Below, one piece after another: positions 1 to 9,093 of a DNA stretch of 64,000 nt. The DNA is taken from NCBI RefSeq assembly GCF_014842075.1, contig NZ_JACYVA010000001.1, positions 372,001 through 436,000 of the forward strand, given 5' to 3'. The first letter of the stretch is position 1. The number at the start of each line of letters is the position of its first letter. This DNA comes from Sphingomonas sp. CFBP 13720 (GTDB lineage: Bacteria; Pseudomonadota; Alphaproteobacteria; Sphingomonadales; Sphingomonadaceae). Made by a program: the position numbers and the translations under genes. The notes beneath the pieces are model-generated. The model ran no database searches. It saw nothing but the letters and a program-made list of their open reading frames with translations, and was not told the origin of the DNA.

Positions 1-300
1 GGCCTCGACCGCGATGGCGTACGGCTGCGCGAAGTGCCGCTGGACCTGTCGCTGACCACCGCCTTTGCGGGCACGCGTCGTCGCATCGCGTATGAGCGGC
101 TGCTGCTCGACCTGATCGAAGGCGACCCCACGCTGTTCGTCCGCCGCGACGAGGTGGAGGCGCAATGGCAGTGGATCGACGCCATCCGCGACGGGTGGAA
201 AGCGAACGCGACCAGCCCGCGCGGCTATCCGTCGGGCAGTTGGGGACCGAATTCCAGCGTCGCGCTGACCGAACGCGACGGGGTGACGTGGAACGAGTGA
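1..300 (+). CDS. zwf: Glucose-6-phosphate dehydrogenase, C-terminal fragment
   Basis: The reading frame is open from base 1 and ends in TGA at 298-300, so only the last 99 residues are present. They match the C-terminus of glucose-6-phosphate 1-dehydrogenase: AYERLLLDLIEGDPTLFVR followed by a W-x-W-I-D stretch and a YPSGSWGP-like tail. The enzyme oxidises glucose-6-phosphate to 6-phosphogluconolactone with NADP(+). Its place directly upstream of pgl, edd, glk and eda supports the call, since zwf usually opens this operon. The N-terminal NADP-binding part lies outside the window. Confidence 0.93.
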   Translation, partial: GLDRDGVRLREVPLDLSLTTAFAGTRRRIAYERLLLDLIEGDPTLFVRRDEVEAQWQWIDAIRDGWKANATSPRGYPSGSWGPNSSVALTERDGVTWNE

Positions 301-424
301 GCGGCCTCGGTCGCTTTGACAAAACACGCCGTTAGGTTCGAGCAGCATCGCGCGAAGCCGGGATGCACCCGTCGGGAACCGGTTCTCGACATGCTCGAAC
401 GAACGGAAAACTACGGACGGAAAC

Positions 425-1129
425 ATGACCGAAATCGAATGGTGGGAATATGACGAGCCCGCCGAGTTCGCCGCAGCGCTTGCCGGCGATATCCAGTTCA
501 TCATCGAAAGCGCGATCGACGCACGCGGTGCGGCGGTAATCGCGCTGGCGGGCGGACGGACGCCCGCACCGATCTATGCCGAGCTGGTCAAGGCGAAGCT
601 GGACTGGAAGCGTGTGACGATCGTGCCGACCGACGACCGGATCGTGCCGATGGGCGACGCGCTGTCGAACGTCACCGGCCTTGCCAAGATATTCCTGCCC
701 AAGGGTGGCCGGGTGGTCCCGCTGACCGCTGAGAAGGCCCCCGATTACAAGGCCGCCGGTCGTGCCGCCGATGCCCGGTTGCAGGACCTGCACTGGCCGC
801 TGGACCTGTGCCTGCTGGGCATGGGTGCCGACGGGCATACCGCGTCGATCTTTCCCGGCCCCGACCTTGCCGAGGCGCTGACCGGGCCCAAGGAGCGTCG
901 CGCGCTGGGCGTGATGCCCGATCCGCTGCCGCCCGAGGCACCGGTGGCGCGCGTGACGTTGAGCCATGCCGCGATCGCGTCGGCCCGCGCGCTGATGATC
1001 GCGATCACGGGCGAGGAGAAAAAGGCGGTCCTCGAACGCGCGATCGATCAGGGGGCGTCGTCGTCCTATCCGATCGGCCGCGTGCTGGCCGAAGTCGAAC
1101 TTCCCGTCGATATCCACTGGAGCGCATGA
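425..1129 (+). CDS. pgl: 6-phosphogluconolactonase
   Basis: This 234-residue protein hydrolyses 6-phosphogluconolactone to 6-phosphogluconate in the cytoplasm. The family signatures are visible: ALAGGRTPAPIYAEL near residue 40, VPTDDRIVP near residue 69, and LLGMGADGHTASIFPG near residue 138, which holds the catalytic histidine region. Length is normal for the family. The gene follows zwf after 124 bases and its stop overlaps the edd start (ATGA at 1126-1129), so the two are probably translationally coupled in one Entner-Doudoroff operon. The ATG at 425 follows an A/G-rich stretch (ACGGAAAC). Confidence 0.95.
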   Translation: MTEIEWWEYDEPAEFAAALAGDIQFIIESAIDARGAAVIALAGGRTPAPIYAELVKAKLDWKRVTIVPTDDRIVPMGDALSNVTGLAKIFLPKGGRVVPLTAEKAPDYKAAGRAADARLQDLHWPLDLCLLGMGADGHTASIFPGPDLAEALTGPKERRALGVMPDPLPPEAPVARVTLSHAAIASARALMIAITGEEKKAVLERAIDQGASSSYPIGRVLAEVELPVDIHWSA

Positions 1130-2949
1130 TGGCCATTCACGCCGCGATCGCCGCCGTCACCGATCGCATCATCGAAGCGTCGCGCGACCGGCGTGCCGCC
1201 TATCTTGCGTTGATCGAGCGCGAACGCGACGGCGGCGTGGATCGGCCGATGCTCGGATGCGCGAATCTCGCGCATGCCTATGCCGGGACCGACGAGGATC
1301 GCGATCTGATGCGTCCGGCCAACCGGATGAACATCGGCATCGTGACCGCGTACAACGACATGCTGTCGGCCCACGCGACCTATTACCGCTATCCCGAACA
1401 GATGAAGGTATGGGCGCGCGAGGTCGGTGTCACGGCGCAGGTCGCGGGCGGCGTGCCCGCGATGTGCGACGGCGTGACGCAGGGCTATCCGGGCATGGAA
1501 TTGTCGTTGTTCAGCCGCGATACGATCGCGCTGTCCACCGCGATCGCGCTGTCGCACGGCACGTTCGAGGGCGCGGCGCTGCTGGGTATCTGCGACAAGA
1601 TCGTGCCGGGGCTGTTGATGGGCGCGCTGCGGTTCGGCCATCTGCCGATGGTGCTGATCCCCGGCGGACCGATGCGGACCGGCATTCCGAACAAGCAGAA
1701 GGCGGCGGTGCGCGAAGCCTATGCCGAGGGCAAGGTCGGGCGCGAGGAACTGCTGGATGCGGAGATCGCGGCCTATCACGGCAAGGGCACCTGCACCTTC
1801 TATGGCACCGCCAATTCGAACCAGATGATGATGGAGGCGATGGGGCTGCACATCCCCGACGCCGCCTTTGCCAATCCCGGGACCAAGCGGCGGCAGGAAC
1901 TGACCCGCGCCGCGGTCCATCGGCTGGCGCAGATCGGCAAGGACGGCGACGATTACCGTCCGATCGGCCGGGTGGTCGATGAAAAGGCGATCGTGAACGC
2001 CGCTGTCGTGCTGCTCGCGACCGGCGGGTCGACCAATCACCTGATCCACCTGCCCGCCATCGCACGGTCGGCGGGAATTGTGATCGATTGGGAGGATTTC
2101 GACCGGTTGAGCCAGGCCGTACCGCTGCTGACGCGGGTCTATCCCAACGGATCGGCCGACGTGAACGGGTTCGAGGATGCCGGCGGCCCGTCGTTCGTGA
2201 TCCGCGAACTGCTGCGCGGCGGTCTGATGCACGGCGACGTGCTGACCATCGCCGAAGGCGGCATGGCGCAATATGGCAAACAGTCGACGATCGAGGACGA
2301 CAAGCTGGTTTGGAAGGATCACGCCCCCGTCAGCAGCGATCCGACGATTGTGCGCACCGTCGAAGATCCGTTTTCGCCGGAGGGCGGGTTTCGCATCCTT
2401 CAAGGCAATATCGGTCGCGCCTGTATCAAGGTGTCGGCGGTCGACCGCGACCGTTGGGTCATCGAAGCGCCGTGCCGTGTCTTCAGCGATCAGGCATCGG
2501 TACAGAATGCGTTCAAGGCGGGGGAACTCGACCGGGACGTGGTGGTCGTCGTCCGTCATCAGGGACCGCGCGCCAACGGCATGCCCGAACTGCACAAGCT
2601 GACCCCTACGCTCGGCGTGCTCCAGAACCGCGGCTTCCGCGTGGCGCTGGTCACCGATGGCCGCATGTCGGGCGCGTCGGGCAAGGTGCCAGCGGCGATC
2701 CACCTGTCGCCCGAAGCGCTGGGCGGCGGACCGATCGGCAAGCTGCGCGACGGCGACGTAGTCCGGCTGGACGCGGATGCCAACACGCTGACCGCGCTGG
2801 TCGCAGCCGACGAATGGGACGCACGCGAACTGGCACCCACGCCGCATGAATTGCAGGGCACCGGCCGCGAGATTTTCGCGATGATGCGGCAGGGCGCGAG
2901 CGAGGCGGAAGCGGGCGGATCGGCGATGCTGGCGGCCGCCGGCTTGTAA
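1126..2949 (+). CDS. edd: Phosphogluconate dehydratase
   Basis: This 607-residue protein dehydrates 6-phosphogluconate to 2-keto-3-deoxy-6-phosphogluconate, the first committed Entner-Doudoroff step, using an iron-sulfur cluster. It belongs to the IlvD/Edd family. Family motifs include GIVTAYNDMLSAH near residue 70, VPAMCDGVTQG with a cluster cysteine near residue 110, and GTCTFYGTANSNQMMMEAMG near residue 223. The frame stays open far upstream of 1126, but that part overlaps pgl in another frame. The ATGATG at 1126-1131 gives the expected N-terminus, and its first ATG overlaps the pgl stop. Confidence 0.96.
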   Translation: MMAIHAAIAAVTDRIIEASRDRRAAYLALIERERDGGVDRPMLGCANLAHAYAGTDEDRDLMRPANRMNIGIVTAYNDMLSAHATYYRYPEQMKVWAREVGVTAQVAGGVPAMCDGVTQGYPGMELSLFSRDTIALSTAIALSHGTFEGAALLGICDKIVPGLLMGALRFGHLPMVLIPGGPMRTGIPNKQKAAVREAYAEGKVGREELLDAEIAAYHGKGTCTFYGTANSNQMMMEAMGLHIPDAAFANPGTKRRQELTRAAVHRLAQIGKDGDDYRPIGRVVDEKAIVNAAVVLLATGGSTNHLIHLPAIARSAGIVIDWEDFDRLSQAVPLLTRVYPNGSADVNGFEDAGGPSFVIRELLRGGLMHGDVLTIAEGGMAQYGKQSTIEDDKLVWKDHAPVSSDPTIVRTVEDPFSPEGGFRILQGNIGRACIKVSAVDRDRWVIEAPCRVFSDQASVQNAFKAGELDRDVVVVVRHQGPRANGMPELHKLTPTLGVLQNRGFRVALVTDGRMSGASGKVPAAIHLSPEALGGGPIGKLRDGDVVRLDADANTLTALVAADEWDARELAPTPHELQGTGREIFAMMRQGASEAEAGGSAMLAAAGL

Positions 2950-3049
2950 GCCTGAAAACAGGCGCACACCCGCACCGGCGGGCCGGAATAACCGGCGCCG
3001 ATCTATGCGACTCCGTGCCCCATGCGGGATCGGAGAAAGGGAGAGAAAG

Positions 3050-4018
3050 ATGGAAGTCGTTGCGGTAGATATCGGTGGCACGCATGCCCGCTTCGCGATC
3101 GCCGAGGTCGAGGGGGGGCGTGTCGTCCATCTGGGCGAACCGGTGACGCAGAAGGTGGCCGAACATGGCAGCCTGCAATTGGCGTGGCGCGCGTTCGAGC
3201 GTCACGCGGGCCGCCCCCTGCCCCGCGCCGCCAGCCTTGCCGTCGCCTCGCCGGTCAACGACACGCTGATCAAGCTGACCAACAACCCGTGGATCATCCG
3301 CCCGCCGCTGATGAACGAGCGGCTTGGGTTGGACGTGTGGACGATCATCAACGATTTCGGCGCGGTCGGCCACGCGGTGGCGCAGGTGCCGGACGAGGAT
3401 TTCATACACCTGTGTGGGCCGGACGGACCGTTGCCGGACAAGGGCGTGATCGGGATCTGTGGGCCGGGCACCGGGCTTGGCGTCGCGCAGTTGCTGCGTA
3501 CGTCCGAACGGTATCACGTGCTGGAGACCGAAGGCGGGCATCAGGACTTCGCGCCGCTCGACGCGATCGAGGACGCGCTGCTGCGGCGGCTGCGGAAAAT
3601 TCACGGGCGCGGATCGGCCGAACGCGCCACCGCCGGTCCGTCGATCGTCGCATGGTATGAAACGCTCGCCGAAATCGAAGGCGTGTCGGTGCCGCATGCC
3701 GACGACAAGACGTTGTGGGCGGCGGCGCTCGACGGGACCGACAGCATTGCGGTGGCCGCACTGGACCGGTTCTGCCTGACGCTGGGCGCGTTCGCGGGCG
3801 ACCTCGCGCTCGCGCAGGGTGCCAAGGCGATCGTGATCGCAGGCGGTCTCGGCCTCCGGCTCAAGGACAAGCTGCTCGAATCGGGCTTCGGCCAGCGTTT
3901 CACGTCGAAGGGCCGGTTCCAGACGTTGATGGCGGGCATTCCCGTCAAGCTCATCACCCATCCGCAACCCGGCCTGTTCGGGGCCGCCGCCGCATTCGCG
4001 CAGGAGCACGCACGATGA
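3050..4018 (+). CDS. glk: Glucokinase
   Basis: This 322-residue glucokinase phosphorylates glucose with ATP and so feeds the pathway encoded around it. The N-terminal phosphate-binding motif VDIGGTHARFAI, the TNNPWIIRPP substrate segment, GICGPGTGLGVAQLL and ETEGGHQDFAP (bacterial glucokinase, COG0837 type) are all present. I chose ATG 3050 over an upstream ATG at 3005 because it follows a purine-rich Shine-Dalgarno (GGGAGAG) and gives the normal N-terminus. The gene follows edd after 100 bases and overlaps eda by ATGA at 4015-4018. Confidence 0.95.
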   Translation: MEVVAVDIGGTHARFAIAEVEGGRVVHLGEPVTQKVAEHGSLQLAWRAFERHAGRPLPRAASLAVASPVNDTLIKLTNNPWIIRPPLMNERLGLDVWTIINDFGAVGHAVAQVPDEDFIHLCGPDGPLPDKGVIGICGPGTGLGVAQLLRTSERYHVLETEGGHQDFAPLDAIEDALLRRLRKIHGRGSAERATAGPSIVAWYETLAEIEGVSVPHADDKTLWAAALDGTDSIAVAALDRFCLTLGAFAGDLALAQGAKAIVIAGGLGLRLKDKLLESGFGQRFTSKGRFQTLMAGIPVKLITHPQPGLFGAAAAFAQEHAR

Positions 4019-4638
4019 CCGTTTCCCCCCACACCCCCACCATCGCCGACATCATGCAGACCAGCCCGGTCATCCCGGTGCTGGTCGTCCACGACGCCGC
4101 CGACGCGCGGCCGATGGCCGAAGCGTTGGTGAAGGGCGGGCTGCGTGTGCTGGAAGTGACGTTGCGGACCCCCGCCGCGCTCGATGCCATCCGCGAGATG
4201 CGGAAGGTCGAGGGCGCGATCGTCGGCGCGGGCACCGTCGTCAGCGCGGCGCAGTTCGCCGATGCGATGGACGCGGGATCGGAATTCATCGTTTCCCCCG
4301 GCCTGACCGAGACGATCGCGCGCCCGATCCTCGACAGCGGCGTGCCGTTCCTGCCGGGCATCGCCAATGCAGGCGACATCATGCGCGGGCTGGATCTCGG
4401 CCTGACGCATTTCAAATTCTTTCCGGCCGAAGCGTCGGGCGGACTGAAGGCGCTGAAGGCGCTGGCCGCGCCCTTCTATCAGGCAAAATTCTGCCCGACC
4501 GGCGGGATCACCGAAGCGTCTGCGCCCGAATGGCTGGCGTTCGGCCCGGTGCTGTGCGTCGGCGGAAGCTGGATCGTCGGCGCGACCCATGCCGAAACCG
4601 AAACGCGCGCGCACGCCGCAAGCGGCCTGCGGGGGTAA
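4015..4638 (+). CDS. eda: KDPG aldolase (2-keto-3-deoxy-6-phosphogluconate aldolase)
   Basis: This 207-residue class I aldolase splits 2-keto-3-deoxy-6-phosphogluconate into pyruvate and glyceraldehyde-3-phosphate. Visible family features are the PVIPVLVV start, the GLRVLEVTLRTPAAL segment with the active-site glutamate, GAGTVVSAAQF, FIVSPGL, and LTHFKFFPAEASGG, whose lysine forms the Schiff base. The ATG at 4015 overlaps the glk stop. This completes the set zwf-pgl-edd-glk-eda. No phosphofructokinase gene is in this window, in line with glucose use by the Entner-Doudoroff route in sphingomonads. Confidence 0.95.
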   Translation: MTVSPHTPTIADIMQTSPVIPVLVVHDAADARPMAEALVKGGLRVLEVTLRTPAALDAIREMRKVEGAIVGAGTVVSAAQFADAMDAGSEFIVSPGLTETIARPILDSGVPFLPGIANAGDIMRGLDLGLTHFKFFPAEASGGLKALKALAAPFYQAKFCPTGGITEASAPEWLAFGPVLCVGGSWIVGATHAETETRAHAASGLRG

Positions 4639-4643
4639 GCCCG

Positions 4644-5138
4644 GTGAACGATCGGGTCGATCATGACTGCATCGGTTGCGGCGGTCGGTTCAAGACGGGT
4701 CCCGACGCGAATGACAGCCATGCCTATATGCTGTCTTCGGCCGGTTGCTGGTCGGCCTATGGTGAAGTCCTGACGCGCGAGTATCAGGACCCCACCCTGT
4801 TCACGCAATGTCACCGTTTGACCGTCGATGCCTATGCCGTCCAGCATCGGGGCGATCCCGGCGACAGGCGCGCCGTACGGTCGGTATGGCTGCACTTCGC
4901 CGCACTCGATATCATCTTCGGCCAAGGTGGTTCTTTCGACGACGCGCTCGCCGTGCTGCGTCGTCTGGCGGAAATGCCGCTACCCGAACTGCCTGCAACG
5001 AAACCCGTCTTTTCCATGACGCTCGAACATGTCGTGGCTGCCGGTCCCGACCGTCATGTCGGTGCGGTGCGAGCATGGGCGCAGTCTGCCCATGCAGCTT
5101 GGCGTCCCCTGCTGGTCGGGCAGCTTCCCGCCCGCTAG
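4644..5138 (+). CDS. DUF5946-like protein of unknown function
   Basis: This 164-residue protein has an N-terminal CIGCGG pair of cysteines followed by HAYMLSSAGCWSAYGEVL, a pattern I recognise from DUF5946 proteins. These have no assigned reaction. The cysteine cluster and several histidines suggest a metal site, which is an inference. I see no signal peptide or membrane segment, so it is probably cytoplasmic. The start is taken as GTG 4644, only 5 bases after the eda stop. That suggests it is the last gene of the Entner-Doudoroff operon, although it need not act in that pathway. It ends 5 bases before the convergent mltG. Confidence 0.7.
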   Translation: MNDRVDHDCIGCGGRFKTGPDANDSHAYMLSSAGCWSAYGEVLTREYQDPTLFTQCHRLTVDAYAVQHRGDPGDRRAVRSVWLHFAALDIIFGQGGSFDDALAVLRRLAEMPLPELPATKPVFSMTLEHVVAAGPDRHVGAVRAWAQSAHAAWRPLLVGQLPAR

Positions 5139-5143
5139 CGATA

Positions 5144-6112
5144 CTACATCTCGCCCCGCGCCTTGCGGATCGCGTACCATTTGCGCACATTGGCATTATG
5201 CTGTTCCAGCGTGTCGGCGAACACATGCCCGCCCGTCCCGTCCGCGACGAAATACAGCGCTTGCGTATCCGCCGGATCGAGCACCGCGTCGATCGACGCC
5301 TTGCCCGGATTGGCGATCGGCCCGACCGGCAGCCCGCGCGAGGCATAGGTGTTGTACCCGTTCTTCGCGGTCAGTTCGGATCGCAGAATGCGGCGGCCGA
5401 GCGGACGGCCCTTCGTGATCGGATAGATCACCGTCGGGTCCGCCTGTAACGGCATGCCGATCCGCAGCCGGTTGGAATATACCGCCGCGACCGTCCGGCG
5501 TTCGGCGGGCTTGCTGGTTTCCTTTTCGACGATCGAGGCGAGGATCAGCGCCTCGCGCGGGGTTTTTGCGACGGTAGTCGGCTTGCGCGCCGCCCATGCG
5601 GTCGCAAGGTAGCGGTCCATCGCCGCCTGCATCCGCGCGACGGTTTCCGCCCGGCTGTCGCCACGCTGATAGCTGTAGCTGTCGGGCAGGACGCTGCCTT
5701 CGGGGGGCAATGGTGTCGGTCCTTCGAGTTGCGGCGCATTCGTCACCGCTTCCTGCACCAGCACCGACGGCCAGCCTTCGGGCACCGCGACGAACCGCTG
5801 CACGGTGCGACCACCCTGCATCAGCTTCAGGATATCCGACTGACTGAGGCCGGCGGGAATGCGATACTCGCCCGCACGGATCGGATCGCCGTCGCCCAGG
5901 AACCGCGCGAACAGCCGGAAGCGATCGGCCGACGGGATCGCCCCCGCCTTTTCCAGCGCGACCGCCGCCGCCGACAGGCTGGCCCCTTGCGGGATCGTGA
6001 CGGTCAGCGGCGTCCGCGCCGGACCGGCTCCGCCCCAGCTTTGCATCACCGCGAACAGGCCCGCGATGACGAGCAGTCCGGCGATCAGGCCAAGGCAGCC
6101 GATCCGGCGCAT
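5144..6112 (-). CDS. mltG: Endolytic murein transglycosylase MltG
   Basis: This 322-residue inner-membrane protein cuts nascent glycan strands and is thought to set their length as a terminase. An N-terminal membrane segment covers about residues 5-24 and is followed by a LysM-like region. The YceG domain holds the hallmark ASIVEKET near 192-199 with the catalytic glutamate, then VYSNRLRIGMPLQADPTV and the C-terminal YNTYASRGLPVGPIANPG. Length fits the family. It starts 4 bases after the fabF stop and is the promoter-distal gene of the fab cluster, a common pairing in proteobacteria. Confidence 0.94.
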   Translation of the reverse strand: MRRIGCLGLIAGLLVIAGLFAVMQSWGGAGPARTPLTVTIPQGASLSAAAVALEKAGAIPSADRFRLFARFLGDGDPIRAGEYRIPAGLSQSDILKLMQGGRTVQRFVAVPEGWPSVLVQEAVTNAPQLEGPTPLPPEGSVLPDSYSYQRGDSRAETVARMQAAMDRYLATAWAARKPTTVAKTPREALILASIVEKETSKPAERRTVAAVYSNRLRIGMPLQADPTVIYPITKGRPLGRRILRSELTAKNGYNTYASRGLPVGPIANPGKASIDAVLDPADTQALYFVADGTGGHVFADTLEQHNANVRKWYAIRKARGEM

Positions 6113-6116
6113 GCGA

Positions 6117-7373
6117 TCAGATCGCCTTCATCACCAGCGACGCGTTGGTGCCGCCGAACCCGAAGCTGTTGTTCAGCACGGCGCGCACCTGCCGCTTCTT
6201 TGCGACATGCGGCACCAGGTCGACGCCCTCGGCACCCTCTGACGGATTGTCGAGGTTGAGCGTGGGCGGCACGATCTGGTCGCGCATCGCGAGGATGCAG
6301 AAGATGCTTTCCACCGCACCGGCACCGCCGAGCAGATGCCCGATCGCGGACTTGGTCGAACTCATCGACAGGCCGCCGATCGCGTCGCCGAACAGCCGCT
6401 TGACCGCGCCCAGCTCGATCATGTCCGCCATCGTCGACGTGCCGTGCGCGTTGATATAGTCGATGTCCGACAGCGCGAGGCCAGATTTGCGCATCGCCAT
6501 TTCCATCGATCGATACGCGCCCGACCCGCTCGGTTCCGGCGCGGTCACGTGATAGGCGTCGCCCGACAGGCCGTACCCGACGACTTCGCAATAGATCTTC
6601 GCGCCGCGTGCCTTGGCCCGCTCATATTCCTCCAGCACCACGACGCCGGCCCCCTCGCCCATGACGAACCCGTCGCGGTCGCGGTCATAGGGACGGCTGG
6701 CCGCTTCCGGCCGGTCGTTGAAGCTGGTGTTGAGCGCCCGCGCGGCGGCGAAGCCCGCGATCCCGATCGGGCAGATCGTGCTTTCCGCACCGCCCGCCAG
6801 CATCACGTCGGCATCGTCCATCGCGATCATCCGCGCCGCATCCCCGATCGAATGCGCCCCGGTCGAACACGCCGTGACGACCGCGTGGTTCGGACCCATC
6901 AGACCATACTGGATCGACACCTGACCCGAGATCAGGTTGATGAGCCGGCCGTGGACGAAATGCGGCGAAACCCGCTTCGGCCCCTTTTCGGCAAGCACCA
7001 GCGATTCGCTCTCGATGCCCGGAAGGCCGCCGATGCCCGACCCGATCGAACATCCGGCGCGGAACCGCTCCGCCTCGGTCATTTCGGTCAGGCCGGCATC
7101 TTCCAGCGCCTGTCCGGCGGCGTCGATGCCATAGACGATGAACGGATCGACCTGACGCTGGATCTTGTGATCCACTCGCCGGCCCGGATCGAAGCCATAG
7201 GGGTGGTCCGCCGGCTTCACCTCGCACGCGATGGTGCATTTCTGGTCCGACGCGTCGAAGCGCTGGATCTGTCCAGCGCCGGATTTGCCGGCAAGCAGGT
7301 TCTTCCAGGCGACTTCCACCTCGGCACCCAGCGGTGTCACGAGGCCGAGGCCGGTCACGACTACGCGGCGCAT
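6117..7373 (-). CDS. fabF: Beta-ketoacyl-ACP synthase II
   Basis: This 418-residue condensing enzyme elongates acyl chains with malonyl-ACP in type II fatty acid synthesis. The Cys-His-His catalytic set is visible: VVTACSTGAHS near residue 166, INAHGTSTMADM near residue 309, and STKSAIGHLLGGAGA near residue 346. The N-terminus RRVVVTGLGLVTPLG is that of FabF. It follows acpP on the same strand after 118 bases, the usual acpP-fabF order, and is followed closely by mltG. Confidence 0.96.
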   Translation of the reverse strand: MRRVVVTGLGLVTPLGAEVEVAWKNLLAGKSGAGQIQRFDASDQKCTIACEVKPADHPYGFDPGRRVDHKIQRQVDPFIVYGIDAAGQALEDAGLTEMTEAERFRAGCSIGSGIGGLPGIESESLVLAEKGPKRVSPHFVHGRLINLISGQVSIQYGLMGPNHAVVTACSTGAHSIGDAARMIAMDDADVMLAGGAESTICPIGIAGFAAARALNTSFNDRPEAASRPYDRDRDGFVMGEGAGVVVLEEYERAKARGAKIYCEVVGYGLSGDAYHVTAPEPSGSGAYRSMEMAMRKSGLALSDIDYINAHGTSTMADMIELGAVKRLFGDAIGGLSMSSTKSAIGHLLGGAGAVESIFCILAMRDQIVPPTLNLDNPSEGAEGVDLVPHVAKKRQVRAVLNNSFGFGGTNASLVMKAI

Positions 7374-7491
7374 GGCATTACTCTCCGTTCAACTTCACTA
7401 TGCGAACGGCCCCCCGCCCATGGCATGTGCCGGGACGGAGGGCCGCTGGTCGTCTCGGCGATCACGGGGACGGCGGACCGTCCCGGCGGGA

Positions 7492-7734
7492 TCAGGCCTT
7501 GTGCTCGTCGATATAGGTGATCGCGTCCTTGACGGTCGTGATCTTTTCGGCGGCATCGTCGGGAATTTCGACGCCGAATTCTTCCTCGAACGCCATGACC
7601 AGCTCGACGATATCGAGGCTGTCGGCGCCCAGATCGTCGATGAAGCTCGCGTCCTCGGTCACCTTTTCAGCTTCGACGCCCAGATGCTCGACGACGATCT
7701 TCTTCACGCGCTCGGCGGTCTCGCTCATATTCAT
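7492..7734 (-). CDS. acpP: Acyl carrier protein
   Basis: This 80-residue acidic protein carries growing acyl chains on a phosphopantetheine arm. The [20 protein letters not shown] segment contains the serine that is modified (DSL, residue 40). Length and charge are normal for the family. It sits between an unknown secreted protein gene and fabF on the minus strand, in the usual fab cluster order. A purine-rich GAGGGAAT lies just upstream of the ATG and is a good ribosome binding site. Confidence 0.97.
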   Translation of the reverse strand: MNMSETAERVKKIVVEHLGVEAEKVTEDASFIDDLGADSLDIVELVMAFEEEFGVEIPDDAAEKITTVKDAITYIDEHKA

Positions 7735-7839
7735 TCCCTCTTCACATTCGGGTGTCGATTACCTGAACGCCCCTAAAGCGCGCCAGTGCCGTGCGCAAGT
7801 GCGGCGGCGCGGACGGAAGATGGCTTTGCCATCCCCGGA

Positions 7840-8355
7840 TCAACCCTGCCGCGCCGCGAACAGCCGCGCCAGCGTCGCCGCGTTGAACGCATATCCGCCC
7901 ATCAGCCGCTGCACGCGGTTGTCGGACTTCTTCGCGCCGGCAAGGCCCATCATGCCGTTCATGAAGGCGTCGACCGGCGCGGTCCGCTTGCGGGCGAGGA
8001 ACGCGTCGAGCACGGCGGGCGGGGTCTGGCTCAGCCGGCGGTTGACCGCGACCGGATCGACGCCGTTGGCGGCAAGACCCGATGCCAGCGCCTCGACCGC
8101 GATGCTGGTCACGACCAGCTCGCCCGCCCGCGCATCGCTTCGTCCCGTACCCGGCGCACAGGTTGCGGCGCGGGCGCGCGCCGCCTTGACCAGCGCCTCG
8201 GTCGCGGGCGAGGGCTTGCGCCCTTCGAGCACGCCGACGATCAGCCCCTGTTGCAACCGGGCCATTTCCGGCTTCGGCGTCTTTGCGACCGCGCATTTTA
8301 CGACGTTCGCATCGCCGCCGGCGAACATCGCGGCGGCCATCAGCATCGTCATCAT
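7840..8355 (-). CDS. Hypothetical protein, possibly exported
   Basis: I do not recognise this 171-residue protein. It begins with a short hydrophobic run (MMTMLMAAAMFAGGDA) that could be a weak signal sequence. The rest is alanine- and arginine-rich and probably helical, with two cysteines near residues 21 and 66 that could pair if exported. Its ATG overlaps the fabG stop (8352-8355), so it is probably co-translated with fabG, and acpP follows. The overlap and the tidy spacing argue for a real gene. Nothing in the sequence shows a role in fatty acid synthesis. Confidence 0.7.
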   Translation of the reverse strand: MMTMLMAAAMFAGGDANVVKCAVAKTPKPEMARLQQGLIVGVLEGRKPSPATEALVKAARARAATCAPGTGRSDARAGELVVTSIAVEALASGLAANGVDPVAVNRRLSQTPPAVLDAFLARKRTAPVDAFMNGMMGLAGAKKSDNRVQRLMGGYAFNAATLARLFAARQG

Positions 8356-9089
8356 ATCATCGCCATCCCGCCGTTCACATGGATCGTCTGGCCGGTGACA
8401 TACCCGGCCTCGCGACTGGCGAGATAGGCGACGGCGGCCGCCACGTCACCACCGGTGCCCAGCGCCCCGGCGGGAATCCGCCCCGTCAGGGCCGATTTCT
8501 GCGCGTCGGGCAGCACATCGGTCATCGCCGACGCGATGAAGCCGGGTGCGACGCAGTTGACGGTGATGCCGCGGCTGGCGAGTTCGGTGGCCATCGCCTT
8601 CGACATGCCGACCAGCCCGGCCTTCGACGCGGCATAGTTCGCCTGTCCCGGATTGCCGGTCTGTCCGACCACCGACGTGATCGACACGATCCGCCCGAAC
8701 CGCGCCTTCATCATCGGGCGCGCAGCGGCGCGGCACAGACGGAAGGCCGCTTCGAGATTGACGCGGATCACCTGATCCCATTCGTCGTCCTTCATCCGCA
8801 TCATCAGATTGTCGCGTGTGACGCCGGCATTGTTGACGAGGATGTCGATCCGGCCCAGCGCTTCCACGGCCCGCGGCACCAGCGCGTCGACAGCCGCCCC
8901 GTCCGACAGATCGCACGGCAGCGCGACATGGTCCCCGTCCAGTCCGGCACGAAACGCTTCGAGCTTGGCGGCATTGGACCCCGACACGGCCAGCCGCGCG
9001 CCTTGCGCCACCAGCGCCTGCGCGATGGCGGACCCGATACCGCCGCTGGCACCGGTCACGAGCGCGGTCATTCCCGTAAGGTCGAACAT
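8352..9089 (-). CDS. fabG: 3-oxoacyl-ACP reductase
   Basis: This 245-residue short-chain dehydrogenase reduces 3-ketoacyl-ACP with NADPH in each elongation cycle. The Rossmann motif TGASGGIGSAIA lies at residues 13-24, NNAG near 86, the catalytic serine in SITSVVGQTG near 140, and the YAASKAG motif near 151. The C-terminus GQTIHVNGGMAMI is typical of FabG. It lies in the minus-strand fab cluster downstream of fabD, but a GxxExxY gene with inverted-repeat ends separates the two. That arrangement suggests a later insertion between fabD and fabG. Confidence 0.95.
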   Translation of the reverse strand: MFDLTGMTALVTGASGGIGSAIAQALVAQGARLAVSGSNAAKLEAFRAGLDGDHVALPCDLSDGAAVDALVPRAVEALGRIDILVNNAGVTRDNLMMRMKDDEWDQVIRVNLEAAFRLCRAAARPMMKARFGRIVSITSVVGQTGNPGQANYAASKAGLVGMSKAMATELASRGITVNCVAPGFIASAMTDVLPDAQKSALTGRIPAGALGTGGDVAAAVAYLASREAGYVTGQTIHVNGGMAMI

Positions 9090-9093
9090 TAGG

